A DNA stretch of 64,000 nt from Photobacterium damselae (GCF_003026815.1 NZ_PYOG01000005.1:163906-227905), one strand, 5' to 3'. Shown: positions 9,116-19,190, numbered from the stretch's first letter. Program-made: numbers and translations. The notes: a model not told the origin generated them from the sequence alone.

Positions 9116-9408
9116 TCAAACAGGTTACATAATAATTGATTGAAATATTAATAATCCCATCTTATTGAAATTAATTTCCCGCTTAAATATAAAACACAGT
9201 TTTTAAAAAATAATTTTATATAGTGGTGTTCCAAATAAATACAATTAAAGTTTATTGAACAAAGTCACAAAGTTTACATCTACTTCACGTCAAAACTACC
9301 CTTCACTCATTTTTTCGATAATATAGGCTTTGTTTGAGGCTTATCCGGTGTTAATGAGCACTCAAAACAATTAAATACTTCGTTATACTATGGTTGTATG
9401 AGGCGATT

Positions 9409-9801
9409 ATGAGTTGTTCCAACCCATTCCCAGGACAAACTACAAATATTTTTAAAGACAAGTTTTGTAAATGGCCAAGACTGCTTCAAATTAGTATCGT
9501 TCTCTCTTTTCTACCTATTTTTGCTGTTCTCATTGCAGTAAAGCAAAATATAGCCTCGTTACAATCACTCTCTGATACCATTGTCGTGATGGGTTTTTTT
9601 AATATCTTTCTTCTTGCTTGGGGTTTGATCCTATTTTTTAAGGCTCGCAAACATTGGTATCGTAATTACCACATAGGGAAAAGCCTATTGGTTGCGGTTC
9701 TTCCGGTTTTTTTGAGTGGTTATATCCTCATCAACGATCTTCCTGATAATCGTACCGTGCAGCAAGAAACCTCTAAAGTTGTAGAATTTTCCATCAACTA
9801 A
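9409..9801 (+). CDS. Small membrane protein of unknown function
   Basis: About 130 residues with three probable membrane segments: ISIVLSFLPIFAVLIAV, VVMGFFNIFLLAWGLILFF and SLLVAVLPVFLSGYILI. The longest frame starts at 9394, but the ATG at 9409 has GAGG six bases upstream and is preferred. A charged linker (KARKHWYRNYH) lies between the second and third segments. I do not recognise the family. It precedes the ynj-like cluster by 96 bases and may or may not be co-transcribed. Confidence 0.65.
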   Translation: MSCSNPFPGQTTNIFKDKFCKWPRLLQISIVLSFLPIFAVLIAVKQNIASLQSLSDTIVVMGFFNIFLLAWGLILFFKARKHWYRNYHIGKSLLVAVLPVFLSGYILINDLPDNRTVQQETSKVVEFSIN

Positions 9802-9897
9802 TCGATTTTTAAAGATTTTTTGCTTTTGCTGAAATAAAAACGCGCTACCCTCGGTCTTTGTTGCTAATTCAGTACACTTTGACAGTAAGGGTTGTCC

Positions 9898-10482
9898 GTG
9901 CGTATTCAAGCTAAGAAAAAATATTCCATCTTTATCCGCCCATTACTTTGGTTACAAGAACGACACTATGGTAGCGTTTTAAATCCAGCCAAGTTATGGG
10001 GACGAAAGCCAACACTATTTTGGCTTGTTGCAGGATTCTTTGGATACTTAGACCGCTCGAAGTCCCCCCTATCACCTGTTTTACGTTCGCTCGTCTGTGT
10101 TCGAGTATCACAACTTAACGATTGCGCCTTTTGTGTTGATGCCAATGGAATGAAGCTTGCTGAGCGCTGCAATTCTGTTGATAAAATCAAACAACTTGCA
10201 CATTGGCAAGAGAGTGAACTATTTTCGGATCAGGAGCGTGTCGTTCTTGAATACACCGAAGCCATGACCATTACAGGTTCAAAAGTGACTGAAGAGATGA
10301 TCGCAACATTAAGTCAATGGTTTAATGAAGATTCGCTGGTGGAGTTAACCGCTCTGATTGCGTTTCAGAATTTATCGGCCAAGTTCAATACAGCACTTGA
10401 TGTTCCCGCTCAAGGTTTTTGCTCATTACCAATTCAACCAAAATCAGAGCAAGAAAAGAGTCAGGATAATAGCGATATTTAA
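9898..10482 (+). CDS. ynjA: Carboxymuconolactone decarboxylase/AhpD-like protein (YnjA-like)
   Basis: About 194 residues with the CMD/AhpD fold signature: a CxxC motif (C76 and C79 in DCAFCVDAN) followed by helices with LEYTEAMT. The CxxC pair suggests peroxidase-linked thiol/disulfide chemistry, as in AhpD. The frame can begin at TTG 9892, but TAAGG at 9886-9890 is correctly spaced only for GTG 9898, which is chosen. In E. coli, ynjA heads the ynj cluster whose transporter and YnjF homologues follow here, which supports the name. Substrate unknown. Confidence 0.75.
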   Translation: MRIQAKKKYSIFIRPLLWLQERHYGSVLNPAKLWGRKPTLFWLVAGFFGYLDRSKSPLSPVLRSLVCVRVSQLNDCAFCVDANGMKLAERCNSVDKIKQLAHWQESELFSDQERVVLEYTEAMTITGSKVTEEMIATLSQWFNEDSLVELTALIAFQNLSAKFNTALDVPAQGFCSLPIQPKSEQEKSQDNSDI

Positions 10483-10503
10483 ACGTTTAATTGAGGTCTG
10501 TTT

Positions 10504-12657
10504 ATGGACAAAAGAAAACTCTTTTTACTTGGAATAATCGCGGCCGTTATCGGGATATGGTTATATTTTGATTTAAGCCAGTATTTCACGCTAGAGCAAG
10601 CAAAAGCACAGCAATTAGCTCTTCAAGACACCATCCAAACACACCCTGTTTGGGCAAGTCTTGTTTTCTTCTTTGCTTATGTTGCCGTCACGGCCCTTTC
10701 TCTGCCAGGAGCTGCCATCATGACACTGCTTGGGGCAGCTTTATTTGGCTTTTGGTGGAGTTTAGTATTGGTTTCCTTTGCCAGTACTATTGGTGCAACC
10801 CTTGCGTTCTTATTCAGTCGCTTTATTTTACGCGATTGGGTACAAACTAAATTTGGTTCACGCTTATCTGCAATTAATGACGGCGTTAAAAAGCAAGGCA
10901 GTTTTTACTTACTCAGCCTTCGCCTAATTCCAGTGTTTCCTTTTTTCTTAATCAACTTATTGATGGGATTGACCCCAATAAGGGCAAAACAGTTTTTCTT
11001 TGTTAGTCAATTGGGCATGCTACCCGGAACGGCTGTTTATGTTAATGCAGGAACACAGCTTGGAGAAATTAATACTCTTTCTGGAATTATCTCTTTGCCG
11101 GTACTGATTTCACTGGCGTTGTTGGGACTTTTCCCCCTCATAGCAAAAGCGGTAATGAATCAAATTCAAGCGCGTAAGATCTATCAGAAATGGCAAAAAC
11201 CGACCTCTTTTGATCAAAACATGGTCGTGATTGGTGCAGGTTCCGGCGGTTTGGTGAGTGCTTATATTGCAGCGGCAGTAAAGGCAGAAGTTACTCTGAT
11301 TGAAAAACATAAAATGGGTGGCGATTGCCTTAATACAGGTTGTGTCCCTTCAAAAGCACTGATTCGTGCTGCACATAATATGGCCGAAATCCAACGAGCT
11401 GCTGAGTTTGGGGTTTCAACAGGTCCTATCGCCATTGATTTTAAACAGGTTATGACGCGAGTACAAAAGGTTATCAGCAAGATTGAACCACATGACTCTA
11501 TCGAGCGCTACCGTTCTCTTGGCGTCAATTGTATTACGGGTGAAGCGATCATTCGTTCTCCTTGGGAGGTTGAAGTCGCTGGTAAAATCATTACCACAAA
11601 AAATATCGTTATTGCTACAGGTGCTCGTCCATTAGTTCCTAATATTCCAGGTTTACAATCGGTAAACTATTTAACCTCAGATACCGTATGGTCGCAGCAA
11701 GAACAGCCACAAAAACTCTTGGTATTAGGCGGTGGGCCAATTGGGTGTGAATTAGCTCAAAGTTTTGCTCGCCTTGGCACAAAGGTCACATTAGTTGAAA
11801 TGGCTCCACAATTATTAATTCGTGAAGACAGTGATGCGGCAAAATTAGTCCAAGATAGCCTTATTGCAGATGGGGTTGAGATTAAACTGGAACACAAAGC
11901 GATGCGTTTTGAATCCATTGTCGATGCGAATGGAAAAATAATGGGGAAAGTGTATCTTGATTTCCATAATGAGCAGCAGGTAACCGTTGAATTCGACGCC
12001 GTATTACTTGCTCTAGGTCGAGTTGCGAATGTTCAAGGCTTTGGCTTAGAAGAGTTAGGTATTACAACAACAGCAAGAGGTACTGTTGAAGTTAACGACT
12101 ACCTCCAAACCCAATACCCTAATATATACGCTGTGGGTGATGTTGTCGGTCCATATCAACTTACACACGCGGCAAGTCATCAAGCGTGGTATGCCGCTGT
12201 TAATGGGCTATTTGGGCAGTTTAAACGCTTTAAAGCCGACTATTCTGTTATGCCTGCAGCAACCTACACATCTCCAGAAGTTGCTCGGGTTGGCCTCAAT
12301 GAGAAAGAGGCAACCGCCCAAGGTATTGAGTTTGATGTTGTCACTTATGGCATTGATGATCTTGATCGAGCGATTACAGATGGAGAAGATCATGGCTTTA
12401 TCAAAGTTATTACCCCAAAAGGCAAAGATACCATCTTGGGTGCGACCATAGTAGGTACAAATGCAGGCGATCTTCTTGCTGAATTTACCCTAGCGATGCG
12501 CCATAATCTTGGATTAAACAAAATCTTAGCGACCGTACACCCCTACCCAACCATGAGTGAAGCGGTAAAATATACTGCCGGAGTTTGGAAACGTAATAAT
12601 GCTCCCGAAAAATTATTAGAGTGGGTCGCAAAATATCATCGCTGGATGCGTAAATAA
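10504..12657 (+). CDS. TVP38/DedA-like membrane domain fused to FAD-disulfide oxidoreductase
   Basis: A 717-residue two-part protein. Residues about 1-225 are a TVP38/SNARE-associated membrane domain with several helices and the conserved SLRLIPVFPFFLINLLMG stretch. Residues about 237-717 are a class I pyridine-nucleotide disulfide oxidoreductase: FAD-binding GAGSGGLVSA, redox pair C275/C280 in GGDCLNTGCVPSKA, NAD(P)-binding GGGPIGCELAQ, FAD motif YAVGDV, and catalytic HPYPTMSE. It lacks the mercuric-reductase C-terminal cysteine pair and heavy-metal domain, so mercury reduction is unlikely despite the usual annotation. It sits between ynjA and ynjB, close to both (21 and 14 bases). Confidence 0.88.
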   Translation: MDKRKLFLLGIIAAVIGIWLYFDLSQYFTLEQAKAQQLALQDTIQTHPVWASLVFFFAYVAVTALSLPGAAIMTLLGAALFGFWWSLVLVSFASTIGATLAFLFSRFILRDWVQTKFGSRLSAINDGVKKQGSFYLLSLRLIPVFPFFLINLLMGLTPIRAKQFFFVSQLGMLPGTAVYVNAGTQLGEINTLSGIISLPVLISLALLGLFPLIAKAVMNQIQARKIYQKWQKPTSFDQNMVVIGAGSGGLVSAYIAAAVKAEVTLIEKHKMGGDCLNTGCVPSKALIRAAHNMAEIQRAAEFGVSTGPIAIDFKQVMTRVQKVISKIEPHDSIERYRSLGVNCITGEAIIRSPWEVEVAGKIITTKNIVIATGARPLVPNIPGLQSVNYLTSDTVWSQQEQPQKLLVLGGGPIGCELAQSFARLGTKVTLVEMAPQLLIREDSDAAKLVQDSLIADGVEIKLEHKAMRFESIVDANGKIMGKVYLDFHNEQQVTVEFDAVLLALGRVANVQGFGLEELGITTTARGTVEVNDYLQTQYPNIYAVGDVVGPYQLTHAASHQAWYAAVNGLFGQFKRFKADYSVMPAATYTSPEVARVGLNEKEATAQGIEFDVVTYGIDDLDRAITDGEDHGFIKVITPKGKDTILGATIVGTNAGDLLAEFTLAMRHNLGLNKILATVHPYPTMSEAVKYTAGVWKRNNAPEKLLEWVAKYHRWMRK

Positions 12658-12671
12658 GGATTGGATGCTTT

Positions 12672-13889
12672 ATGTTAACAAAATCATTTAAACACATAGC
12701 CTGCGCATTATTAGCCAGCTTTTCTCTGCTTTCTTACGCACAAGAAAGTGATTCCAAGCAGGACCTCACTTCACCATTACATGACAACTGGCAGCATATT
12801 GTCGCAAAAGCTAAGGGGCAAACAGTCTATTTTAATGCTTGGGGAGGCAGTCAAGAGATCAATGAGTATCTACGTTGGGCTAACCAGGAGTTGCAACAAC
12901 AATATGGCGTCACGCTAAAGCAAGTTAAGGTTGCCGATATCTCCGAAACGGTACAGCGTCTAGTAGCAGAAAAAGCGGCTGGAAAAAACCATGACGGCAG
13001 TGTCGATATGGTCTGGATTAACGGCGAAAACTTCCGAACCATGAAACAAAATAATCTTCTTTTTGGTCCTTTTGTTCATCAGTTACCCAATTGGGCATTA
13101 GTGAACAAAAAACTTCCCGTAGAACAGGACTTTACACAAGCAACAGAAGGTTACGAAGCGCCATGGGGAGTTGGTCAGCTGGTCTTTATCTACGACAGTG
13201 CTAAGTTAAGTAACCCACCGAAAAGTTTTACTCAGTTATTAACTTTCGCTCAGCAACACCCAGGAAAAGTAAGCTATCCTAAGCCGCCAGAATTTCATGG
13301 CAGCAGTTTCTTAAAAGCGGCACTGCTTGAATTAACACCGGATAAAAAGGCCTTATATCAACCATTAGTATTGCCACAGGATCAAGCAACGTTTGATCGT
13401 GTCACAGCTCCACTTTGGCACTATTTGGATCAGTTGCACAAGGTCGCATGGCAGCAAGGTAAAAAGTTCCCTTCAGGATCGGCTGAGATCATGCAACTAC
13501 TCGATGATCAGCAACTTCTATTAGCCATTACCTTCAACCCAAATGCCGCAAAAGCCGCTATTGAAAATGGTAATTTAACTGAAACGGCTAAAACTTATGC
13601 TTTTGACCAAGGAGCATTAACCAATGTGCATTTTCTTGCTATACCTTGGAATGCGCAGGCCAAAGAGGGAGCGATGGTTGCAATCAACTTCTTAATGAGC
13701 CCACAAGCTCAGGCAAGAAAAGCTGATACAACAATTTGGGGCGATCCAACGGTGTTAACCACTCAAGCATTGCAGAAAGATCAAGCTAAAGGCCAATCAA
13801 CATTCCAACTTTATAAAGCCATTTCTGAACCAGATCCGAGTTGGCTAACCGCTATTGAGCACAAATGGCAACAGCGTTACGGTAACTAA
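12672..13889 (+). CDS. ynjB: ABC transporter substrate-binding protein YnjB
   Basis: A 405-residue periplasmic binding protein. It has a signal peptide (about residues 1-24, cleavage near SYA) and then the iron/thiamine/polyamine-type pattern VYFNAWGGSQEINEYLRW typical of YnjB. The ligand is unknown for the family. It is followed by a strong terminator-like hairpin and then the permease, so the binding protein may be made in excess over the membrane part. Confidence 0.85.
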   Translation: MLTKSFKHIACALLASFSLLSYAQESDSKQDLTSPLHDNWQHIVAKAKGQTVYFNAWGGSQEINEYLRWANQELQQQYGVTLKQVKVADISETVQRLVAEKAAGKNHDGSVDMVWINGENFRTMKQNNLLFGPFVHQLPNWALVNKKLPVEQDFTQATEGYEAPWGVGQLVFIYDSAKLSNPPKSFTQLLTFAQQHPGKVSYPKPPEFHGSSFLKAALLELTPDKKALYQPLVLPQDQATFDRVTAPLWHYLDQLHKVAWQQGKKFPSGSAEIMQLLDDQQLLLAITFNPNAAKAAIENGNLTETAKTYAFDQGALTNVHFLAIPWNAQAKEGAMVAINFLMSPQAQARKADTTIWGDPTVLTTQALQKDQAKGQSTFQLYKAISEPDPSWLTAIEHKWQQRYGN

Positions 13890-13910
13890 ATCATAACGGA
13901 TATCTCACCC

Positions 13911-13956
13911 AATCTAACCCAGTAGATAATCATATAAAACTGGGTTAGATTTTTTA
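13911..13956 (+). terminator. Terminator-like hairpin between ynjB and ynjC
   Basis: A perfect 13-base-pair stem, AATCTAACCCAGT (13911-13923) with ACTGGGTTAGATT, and a T-run. It lies 22 bases after the ynjB stop and about 20 bases before ynjC. Confidence 0.8.
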
Positions 13957-13978
13957 TCAAAATCGTCAAGAACCTTTT

Positions 13979-15640
13979 ATGCGTCGTAGCTTATTCATAC
14001 TAACAATCATTATTGTTTTTCTGCCTATAATACCTGGGTTATTTGGCGTCATCTTACCTGCATTTTCTTATATCCCAACCTTGGGGTTACACCATATTTC
14101 GCTTCAAGGCTTTTATCAGGTATTTCAATGGCCTCATGTTACAGATTCCATTGTTATCACCGTTTGGAGTGGACTAATTAGTACCGCTATTTCACTCTAT
14201 TTAACCTATTCTTTTTTACGACTATTTTGGTATACAGATCAATGGAAAAAACTGGAAGCATGGCTATCACCGCTACTTGCCATCCCCCATGTTGCTTTTG
14301 CTATTGGTTTAGTTTTTTTAGTCAGTCCAACAGGATGGCTTAATCGTTTATTGGATTTAATCAGCTCGAAACTGGCGATCATTAATCTGGCTCAAGACCC
14401 TTATGCTCTTGGGTTGATTTTGGTTCTAACAATCAAAGAGACACCTTTTCTTATTTTGATGAGCATTGCTGTATTACAACAGCTTAATACGCCGCAATTA
14501 GTTCGAATTAGTGCCAGTCTCGGTTATTCACCCCAACAAACATGGCAAAAAGTGATTTTTCCGCAATGGCTACCAAAAATTAGGCTCCCCCTTTATGCGG
14601 TTGTTGCTTATGGTTTATCCGTGGTCGACTTAAATCTAATCATTGGGCCTAGTCAACCGAGTTCATTTTCGGTATTGGTTTGGCAGTGGTTTAACGACAG
14701 TGATTTATCTCTACTACCCAGAGCAACAGCGGGAGCACTCGTTTTACTGCTTATTGCCGGTATCGTATTATGTGTTGTCCGTAGTCTGGAGTGGGTTATT
14801 CTCCATCACAGACGACACTGGCTGATTAAAGGAACAAATAGCGATTATCCACCAGCCAATGGTTGGTTTGTTAGCACAGCTCCATTACGCAAAGCGAGTC
14901 TATTGATATTTCTTAGTTTGCCTATTGTGACTCTACCTTTGCTGGGAATATGGTCTTTTGCGCTACGTTGGCGTTTTCCCGATATTTTACCCTCTCGTTG
15001 GTCTGAACGTTTTTGGCAACAAGAGATAGATCAAATCACTCAGCTATTAACCACCAGCACTTTATTTGCCGTTCTGAGTGCTTTGATTTGTCTTATTTTA
15101 GTCATAGGAAGTTTAGAATTTAGAGATAAGTACCAACTGAATATTCCAGTTGTAATTATTGCGATACCTTTAGTCGTTCCACAACTATCTCTATTATTTG
15201 GTATTCAAATCACTACATTATATTTTCCGACCAATACTTATTTTTTATGGGTGTTATGGGGCCATATTTTTTATGTTTTTCCCTATATGTATTTAGCTCT
15301 CGATGGCACATGGCGCAGTTATGATCCTAGATACTCTTACACTGCTGCAAGCTTAGGAATATCGCCAATACGAGTTTGGTGGCAAGTAAAACGGCCACAG
15401 TTAATGACTGGAATCATATTTGCTTTTGCTATGGGCTTAAGTGTTAGTTTTGCCCAATACTTACCAACACAAATGTTAGGGGCTGGGCGAATAACAACAC
15501 TCACAACAGAAGCCGTTGCTCTAGCCAGCGGACAAGATCGCCGAGTAACTGCAATTTATGGTTTGCTCCAAGGTCTATTACCTTTAGTTAGTTTTACTCT
15601 TGCTTTAATTTTCAGCAAAAAATACCGGATAAACTCATAG
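13979..15640 (+). CDS. ynjC: ABC transporter permease YnjC (fused two-domain)
   Basis: A 553-residue permease made of two fused binding-protein-dependent transport domains, about six membrane segments each. EAA-like loops are near SLGYSPQQTWQKVIFPQWLP and ASLGISPIRVWWQVKRPQL. This arrangement matches YnjC. It forms the transport channel for YnjB cargo with YnjD and ends one base before ynjD starts. Confidence 0.87.
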   Translation: MRRSLFILTIIIVFLPIIPGLFGVILPAFSYIPTLGLHHISLQGFYQVFQWPHVTDSIVITVWSGLISTAISLYLTYSFLRLFWYTDQWKKLEAWLSPLLAIPHVAFAIGLVFLVSPTGWLNRLLDLISSKLAIINLAQDPYALGLILVLTIKETPFLILMSIAVLQQLNTPQLVRISASLGYSPQQTWQKVIFPQWLPKIRLPLYAVVAYGLSVVDLNLIIGPSQPSSFSVLVWQWFNDSDLSLLPRATAGALVLLLIAGIVLCVVRSLEWVILHHRRHWLIKGTNSDYPPANGWFVSTAPLRKASLLIFLSLPIVTLPLLGIWSFALRWRFPDILPSRWSERFWQQEIDQITQLLTTSTLFAVLSALICLILVIGSLEFRDKYQLNIPVVIIAIPLVVPQLSLLFGIQITTLYFPTNTYFLWVLWGHIFYVFPYMYLALDGTWRSYDPRYSYTAASLGISPIRVWWQVKRPQLMTGIIFAFAMGLSVSFAQYLPTQMLGAGRITTLTTEAVALASGQDRRVTAIYGLLQGLLPLVSFTLALIFSKKYRINS

Positions 15641-15641
15641 T

Positions 15642-16274
15642 ATGACATCTCTTATTATTAAAGAACTTACGGTCAAAAATCACCATACCCCAATATTTGG
15701 TCCTATGAGTTTTACCGTAAAACCAGGAGAAGTTTTATCTCTTATGGGGCCTAGTGGTTGTGGTAAGTCCACGCTTCTCAATATCGTCGCAGGACACAAC
15801 AATACGCCATTTACCTATACTGGAAATCTTTATCTTGGTCATAAATCTCTCGATAAACTCCCAGCATATCAGAGAGAAATAGGACTATTATTTCAAGATG
15901 ATTTACTGTTTCCTCATCTTAATATTTGGGAGAATCTAGCGTTTGCCTTACCAGCAGAAATAAAAGATACAAAACGTCATCAGCAAGCCCTTGAGGCATT
16001 AGAATCTATTGGCCTGATAACCCTAGCTAATCACCATCCTAGTCAAGTATCCGGTGGACAGAGAGCAAGAATAAGTCTGATGAGAACATTATTAGCAAAG
16101 CCCAAAGCCATATTACTTGATGAACCATTTAGTAAATTAGATCCCGATTTACGCCAAGATTTTCGACAATTTGTGTTTAATCACATATCTGACTGTAATG
16201 TTCCAACTTTAATGGTGACGCATAACAGCGAAGACATTCCATTAAATGGTAAAGTATTAACTTGGCCTTGGTAA
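15642..16274 (+). CDS. ynjD: ABC transporter ATPase YnjD
   Basis: A 210-residue ABC ATPase: Walker A GPSGCGKST, Q-loop LFQDDLLFPHL, signature VSGGQRARI, Walker B AILLDEPFSKLD, switch histidine in VTHNSED. The short length matches YnjD. It is coupled to ynjC with one base between them. Confidence 0.88.
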   Translation: MTSLIIKELTVKNHHTPIFGPMSFTVKPGEVLSLMGPSGCGKSTLLNIVAGHNNTPFTYTGNLYLGHKSLDKLPAYQREIGLLFQDDLLFPHLNIWENLAFALPAEIKDTKRHQQALEALESIGLITLANHHPSQVSGGQRARISLMRTLLAKPKAILLDEPFSKLDPDLRQDFRQFVFNHISDCNVPTLMVTHNSEDIPLNGKVLTWPW

Positions 16275-16361
16275 TATTGAATTAATCATCTCTCAATAAC
16301 AGCTAAATACTGGGTTATAGCCCGCACTTAAGACCGTTAGAGTCTATGAATAGGAACACGA

Positions 16362-16976
16362 ATGTTAGATCGTTACGCAATAAAAATTATAAAATTGCCA
16401 CTTAAAACGCTAGCTGCTTTACCTGATAAATTGGGTATTAGTGCCAATCAAGTAACCATCACAGGATTTATTATTGGTCTATTTACTCTACCGGCCCTTA
16501 CTTTTCAACGTTATGACTTGGCGTTAATCTTTATTGTTATTAATCGCCTATTAGATGGATTAGACGGTGCGATTGCACGGCGCCAAGGCATTACCGATTG
16601 CGGCGGTTTTTTAGATATTACGTTGGATTTTATCTTTTACTCTTTAGTGCCATTTGGATTTGTGTTAGCCGATCCAAATAATAATGCTATTGCTGGTGCG
16701 TTCTTAATTTACTCATTTATTGGTACAGGTTCGAGCTTTCTGGCATTTGCGATTATGGCAGGTAAGCGTAATATCGAAAGCCCTGTGTATAAACAAAAAT
16801 CACTCTATTACATTGGTGGGTTAACCGAGGGAACAGAAACCATTGCCTGCTTTGTTTTGTTCTGTTTATTTCCCTCATACTTTTCGATAATTGCGTGGAT
16901 ATTTGGTGCCCTTTGCTGGGTGACAACAGCGACTCGTATTTGGGCTGGTTACCAAACATTAAAACAGCAGCCTTAA
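16362..16976 (+). CDS. ynjF: CDP-alcohol phosphatidyltransferase family protein YnjF
   Basis: A 204-residue inner-membrane enzyme with the CDP-alcohol phosphotransferase motif DGxxARx8Gx3Dx3D; the start is visible as DGLDGAIARRQGITDCGGFL, followed by D-I-T-L-D. It would transfer a phosphatidyl group from CDP-diacylglycerol to an unknown alcohol. Gene order ynjB-C-D-F is as in E. coli, but the rhodanese ynjE is missing. The end overlaps the end of the convergent punR by four bases. Confidence 0.85.
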   Translation: MLDRYAIKIIKLPLKTLAALPDKLGISANQVTITGFIIGLFTLPALTFQRYDLALIFIVINRLLDGLDGAIARRQGITDCGGFLDITLDFIFYSLVPFGFVLADPNNNAIAGAFLIYSFIGTGSSFLAFAIMAGKRNIESPVYKQKSLYYIGGLTEGTETIACFVLFCLFPSYFSIIAWIFGALCWVTTATRIWAGYQTLKQQP

Positions 16977-17875
16977 CGCATCCAATCTCGGTGCAGTTTG
17001 TCGCTGTCACCGAGGTAATCTAAAATCCATGTTACCGCAGGGCTTAATCGTTCTTTATTCCAAGCCAAACAACATGGACTGACAGCAGGTTTAACCGCCA
17101 ACTCACGTTCAACCAACTCCCCTTTCTCTAATAATGGTATGGCCATATGAGTGGGTACCACAGAAATTCCCAGCCCCGCTTTTAAACACTGTAACGCACT
17201 ATGCCAATTAGGAACCATAATTCGTCGCTGGTTATCCATTAACCAAGTAACTCGTTTGGGCAGTGTTCTTGATGTATCTTCCAAACAGATTGCAGGGTAT
17301 TTTGCTAACTCATCTGAGGTTAATGGTTCTTTAGCATCGGCTAATGGGTGATCTGGCGCGAGTACAAAAGTCCAAGTCAGCATTCCCATGTCTCGATAGT
17401 CAAAATTTCCTCCCACAGGAACCGCAGCTGTCGCACCAATGGCGATATCAGCGCGACCATCAGCAAGAGCATCCCAAACACCATTAAACACTTCCATTGT
17501 AAGGTGCAGCTCAACATCGGGAAATTCACGATAAAAATCTCTTACCAGCATATTGGCCTGACGTTCTCGAACCACAGTATCTAACGCAACCGAGACACTC
17601 TCAGACCAACCATTAGCGACTTGTTGAGTACGAAATTTGATCTGCTCCATTTGCTTGATCAACTTGCGGGCTTCTTCGACAAAATACTCACCAGCAGGCG
17701 TTAATTTCACCTGCCGATGCATGCGAACAAATAAATCGACAGCTAATCGCTCTTCTATTGAACGAACTGTATAACTTATCGCACTTGGAACTTTGTGTAA
17801 TTCTTCAGCAGCGGCGGAAAAGCTGCCACGACGGGCGACAACGTCGATAACAAGGAGATCATGGTAAGAGAACAT
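16973..17875 (-). CDS. punR: LysR-family regulator PunR
   Basis: A 300-residue LysR-type regulator with an N-terminal winged helix-turn-helix (residues about 5-64, with RRGSFSAAAEELHKVPSAIS) and an effector-binding domain. It is divergent from a PunC-like transporter, as ydhB/punR and ydhC/punC are in E. coli, where PunR activates punC in response to purine nucleosides. Identity rests on this pairing and overall resemblance. The 106-base intergenic region presumably holds its binding sites. Confidence 0.83.
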   Translation of the reverse strand: MFSYHDLLVIDVVARRGSFSAAAEELHKVPSAISYTVRSIEERLAVDLFVRMHRQVKLTPAGEYFVEEARKLIKQMEQIKFRTQQVANGWSESVSVALDTVVRERQANMLVRDFYREFPDVELHLTMEVFNGVWDALADGRADIAIGATAAVPVGGNFDYRDMGMLTWTFVLAPDHPLADAKEPLTSDELAKYPAICLEDTSRTLPKRVTWLMDNQRRIMVPNWHSALQCLKAGLGISVVPTHMAIPLLEKGELVERELAVKPAVSPCCLAWNKERLSPAVTWILDYLGDSDKLHRDWMR

Positions 17876-17981
17876 TTCACATCAAATTTTTTGAAAGCAA
17901 TGTTTAAATTTTACCGTTTCACAGCGCATTTGGCTATGGGTACACTACACAATAACGAAACACCAATAAAAGACTATAATA

Positions 17982-19190
17982 ATGAATCAACAACCATCCA
18001 AAATGACTCTAATCTGGTTTGCATGTTTAAGTATGCTTGGTTTCCTAGCAACCGACATGTATCTACCAGCATTTGAAACGATTCGTGTTGCATTTGGTAC
18101 AACGCAATCATTAATCGGCTTAACTCTTAGTGTATTCTTACTTGGAATGGCACTAGGTCAACTTGTCTATGGACCTTTATCTGATCGCATCGGTCGTAAA
18201 AAGGTTCTTTTAGGCGGTATGGCATTATTCAGTGTCGCTACACTACTTTGCTCTATTGCTCCGAACATTGAAACTTTCTTAATTGCCCGTTTTGTTCAAG
18301 CTCTAGGTGCCTGCTCTGCAACTGTTATTTGGCAAGCCGTTGTTGTTGATCGCTACCACGGTAAAACTTCAGAGCGTATCTTTGCGACCATCATGCCTCT
18401 TGTTGCTTTATCTCCTGCGCTTGCACCACTTGCAGGTGCTATGCTGGAGCATCAACTAGGCTGGCGTAGTATCTTTATTACACTTGTCGCTTTTGGTGTC
18501 ATCATGTGTGTTATGACACTAAGCGAAAAAGAAAGTGCACCAATCGATAAAGAACATGAAAAAGTATCGATTCAGTTACGCCGTGATTACCGTGATATTT
18601 TAAGTTCAAAGAAATTTGTTGGTAACATGCTTATCTTTGCCGCATGTTCAGCTGCCTTCTTTGCCTACTTAACAGGTTCACCATTTGTCATGTCAGCGAT
18701 GGGTTACTCAGGCGCAGATATCGGCTTAAGTTATGCACCTCAAACCGTAGCGTTTATCGTTGGTGGTTATGGTTGTCGTACTTTACTTAACCGTTACGAA
18801 GGTCGTCAGATTCTACCTTGGTTATTGGTTCTGTTTTTCGCTAGTGTGCTTATCATGTTTGTTATTTCTATCAGCATGGAAGTCACAACGATTTGGCCAA
18901 TTCTTATCCCATTCTGTCTACTTGCTGTAGCAAATGGTGCAATTTACCCAATCGTGATTAACTCAGCACTAGGCGACTTTAAACACTGTAGTGCAACTGC
19001 GGCAGGCTTACTGAACTTCTTGCAAACAATGGTCTGTTTTGCGGCAAGTGGCCTGGTATCAACATTTGCAGGTTATGGCTTAATTACAGTGACTACAGGT
19101 ATGTTCATTGCTGGATTCGTAACATTAATTGGCTACTCATTTGTAAAAAGTGCACACCATCAGCAGTCAATGAAACCTGCCGAGGCTTAA
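17982..19190 (+). CDS. punC: Purine nucleoside MFS transporter PunC
   Basis: A 402-residue MFS carrier of the Bcr/CflA (DHA1) branch with 12 membrane segments. It has the motif-A loop GPLSDRIGRKKVLL and the family start LATDMYLPAF. The close similarity to YdhC, with divergent punR and the nearby purR, supports purine nucleoside uptake rather than drug export. Single-gene unit with its own terminator. Confidence 0.83.
   Translation: MNQQPSKMTLIWFACLSMLGFLATDMYLPAFETIRVAFGTTQSLIGLTLSVFLLGMALGQLVYGPLSDRIGRKKVLLGGMALFSVATLLCSIAPNIETFLIARFVQALGACSATVIWQAVVVDRYHGKTSERIFATIMPLVALSPALAPLAGAMLEHQLGWRSIFITLVAFGVIMCVMTLSEKESAPIDKEHEKVSIQLRRDYRDILSSKKFVGNMLIFAACSAAFFAYLTGSPFVMSAMGYSGADIGLSYAPQTVAFIVGGYGCRTLLNRYEGRQILPWLLVLFFASVLIMFVISISMEVTTIWPILIPFCLLAVANGAIYPIVINSALGDFKHCSATAAGLLNFLQTMVCFAASGLVSTFAGYGLITVTTGMFIAGFVTLIGYSFVKSAHHQQSMKPAEA

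Noticed and set aside
12086..12451. 121-codon frame inside the TVP38-oxidoreductase gene
   Set aside because: It is an out-of-frame shadow within a long gene that has clear conserved motifs.
10504..12657. Mercuric reductase / mercury resistance
   Set aside because: The flavoenzyme half has the redox CxxxxC pair shared by the whole family, but no heavy-metal-binding N-terminus, no C-terminal cysteine pair, and no other mer gene nearby.
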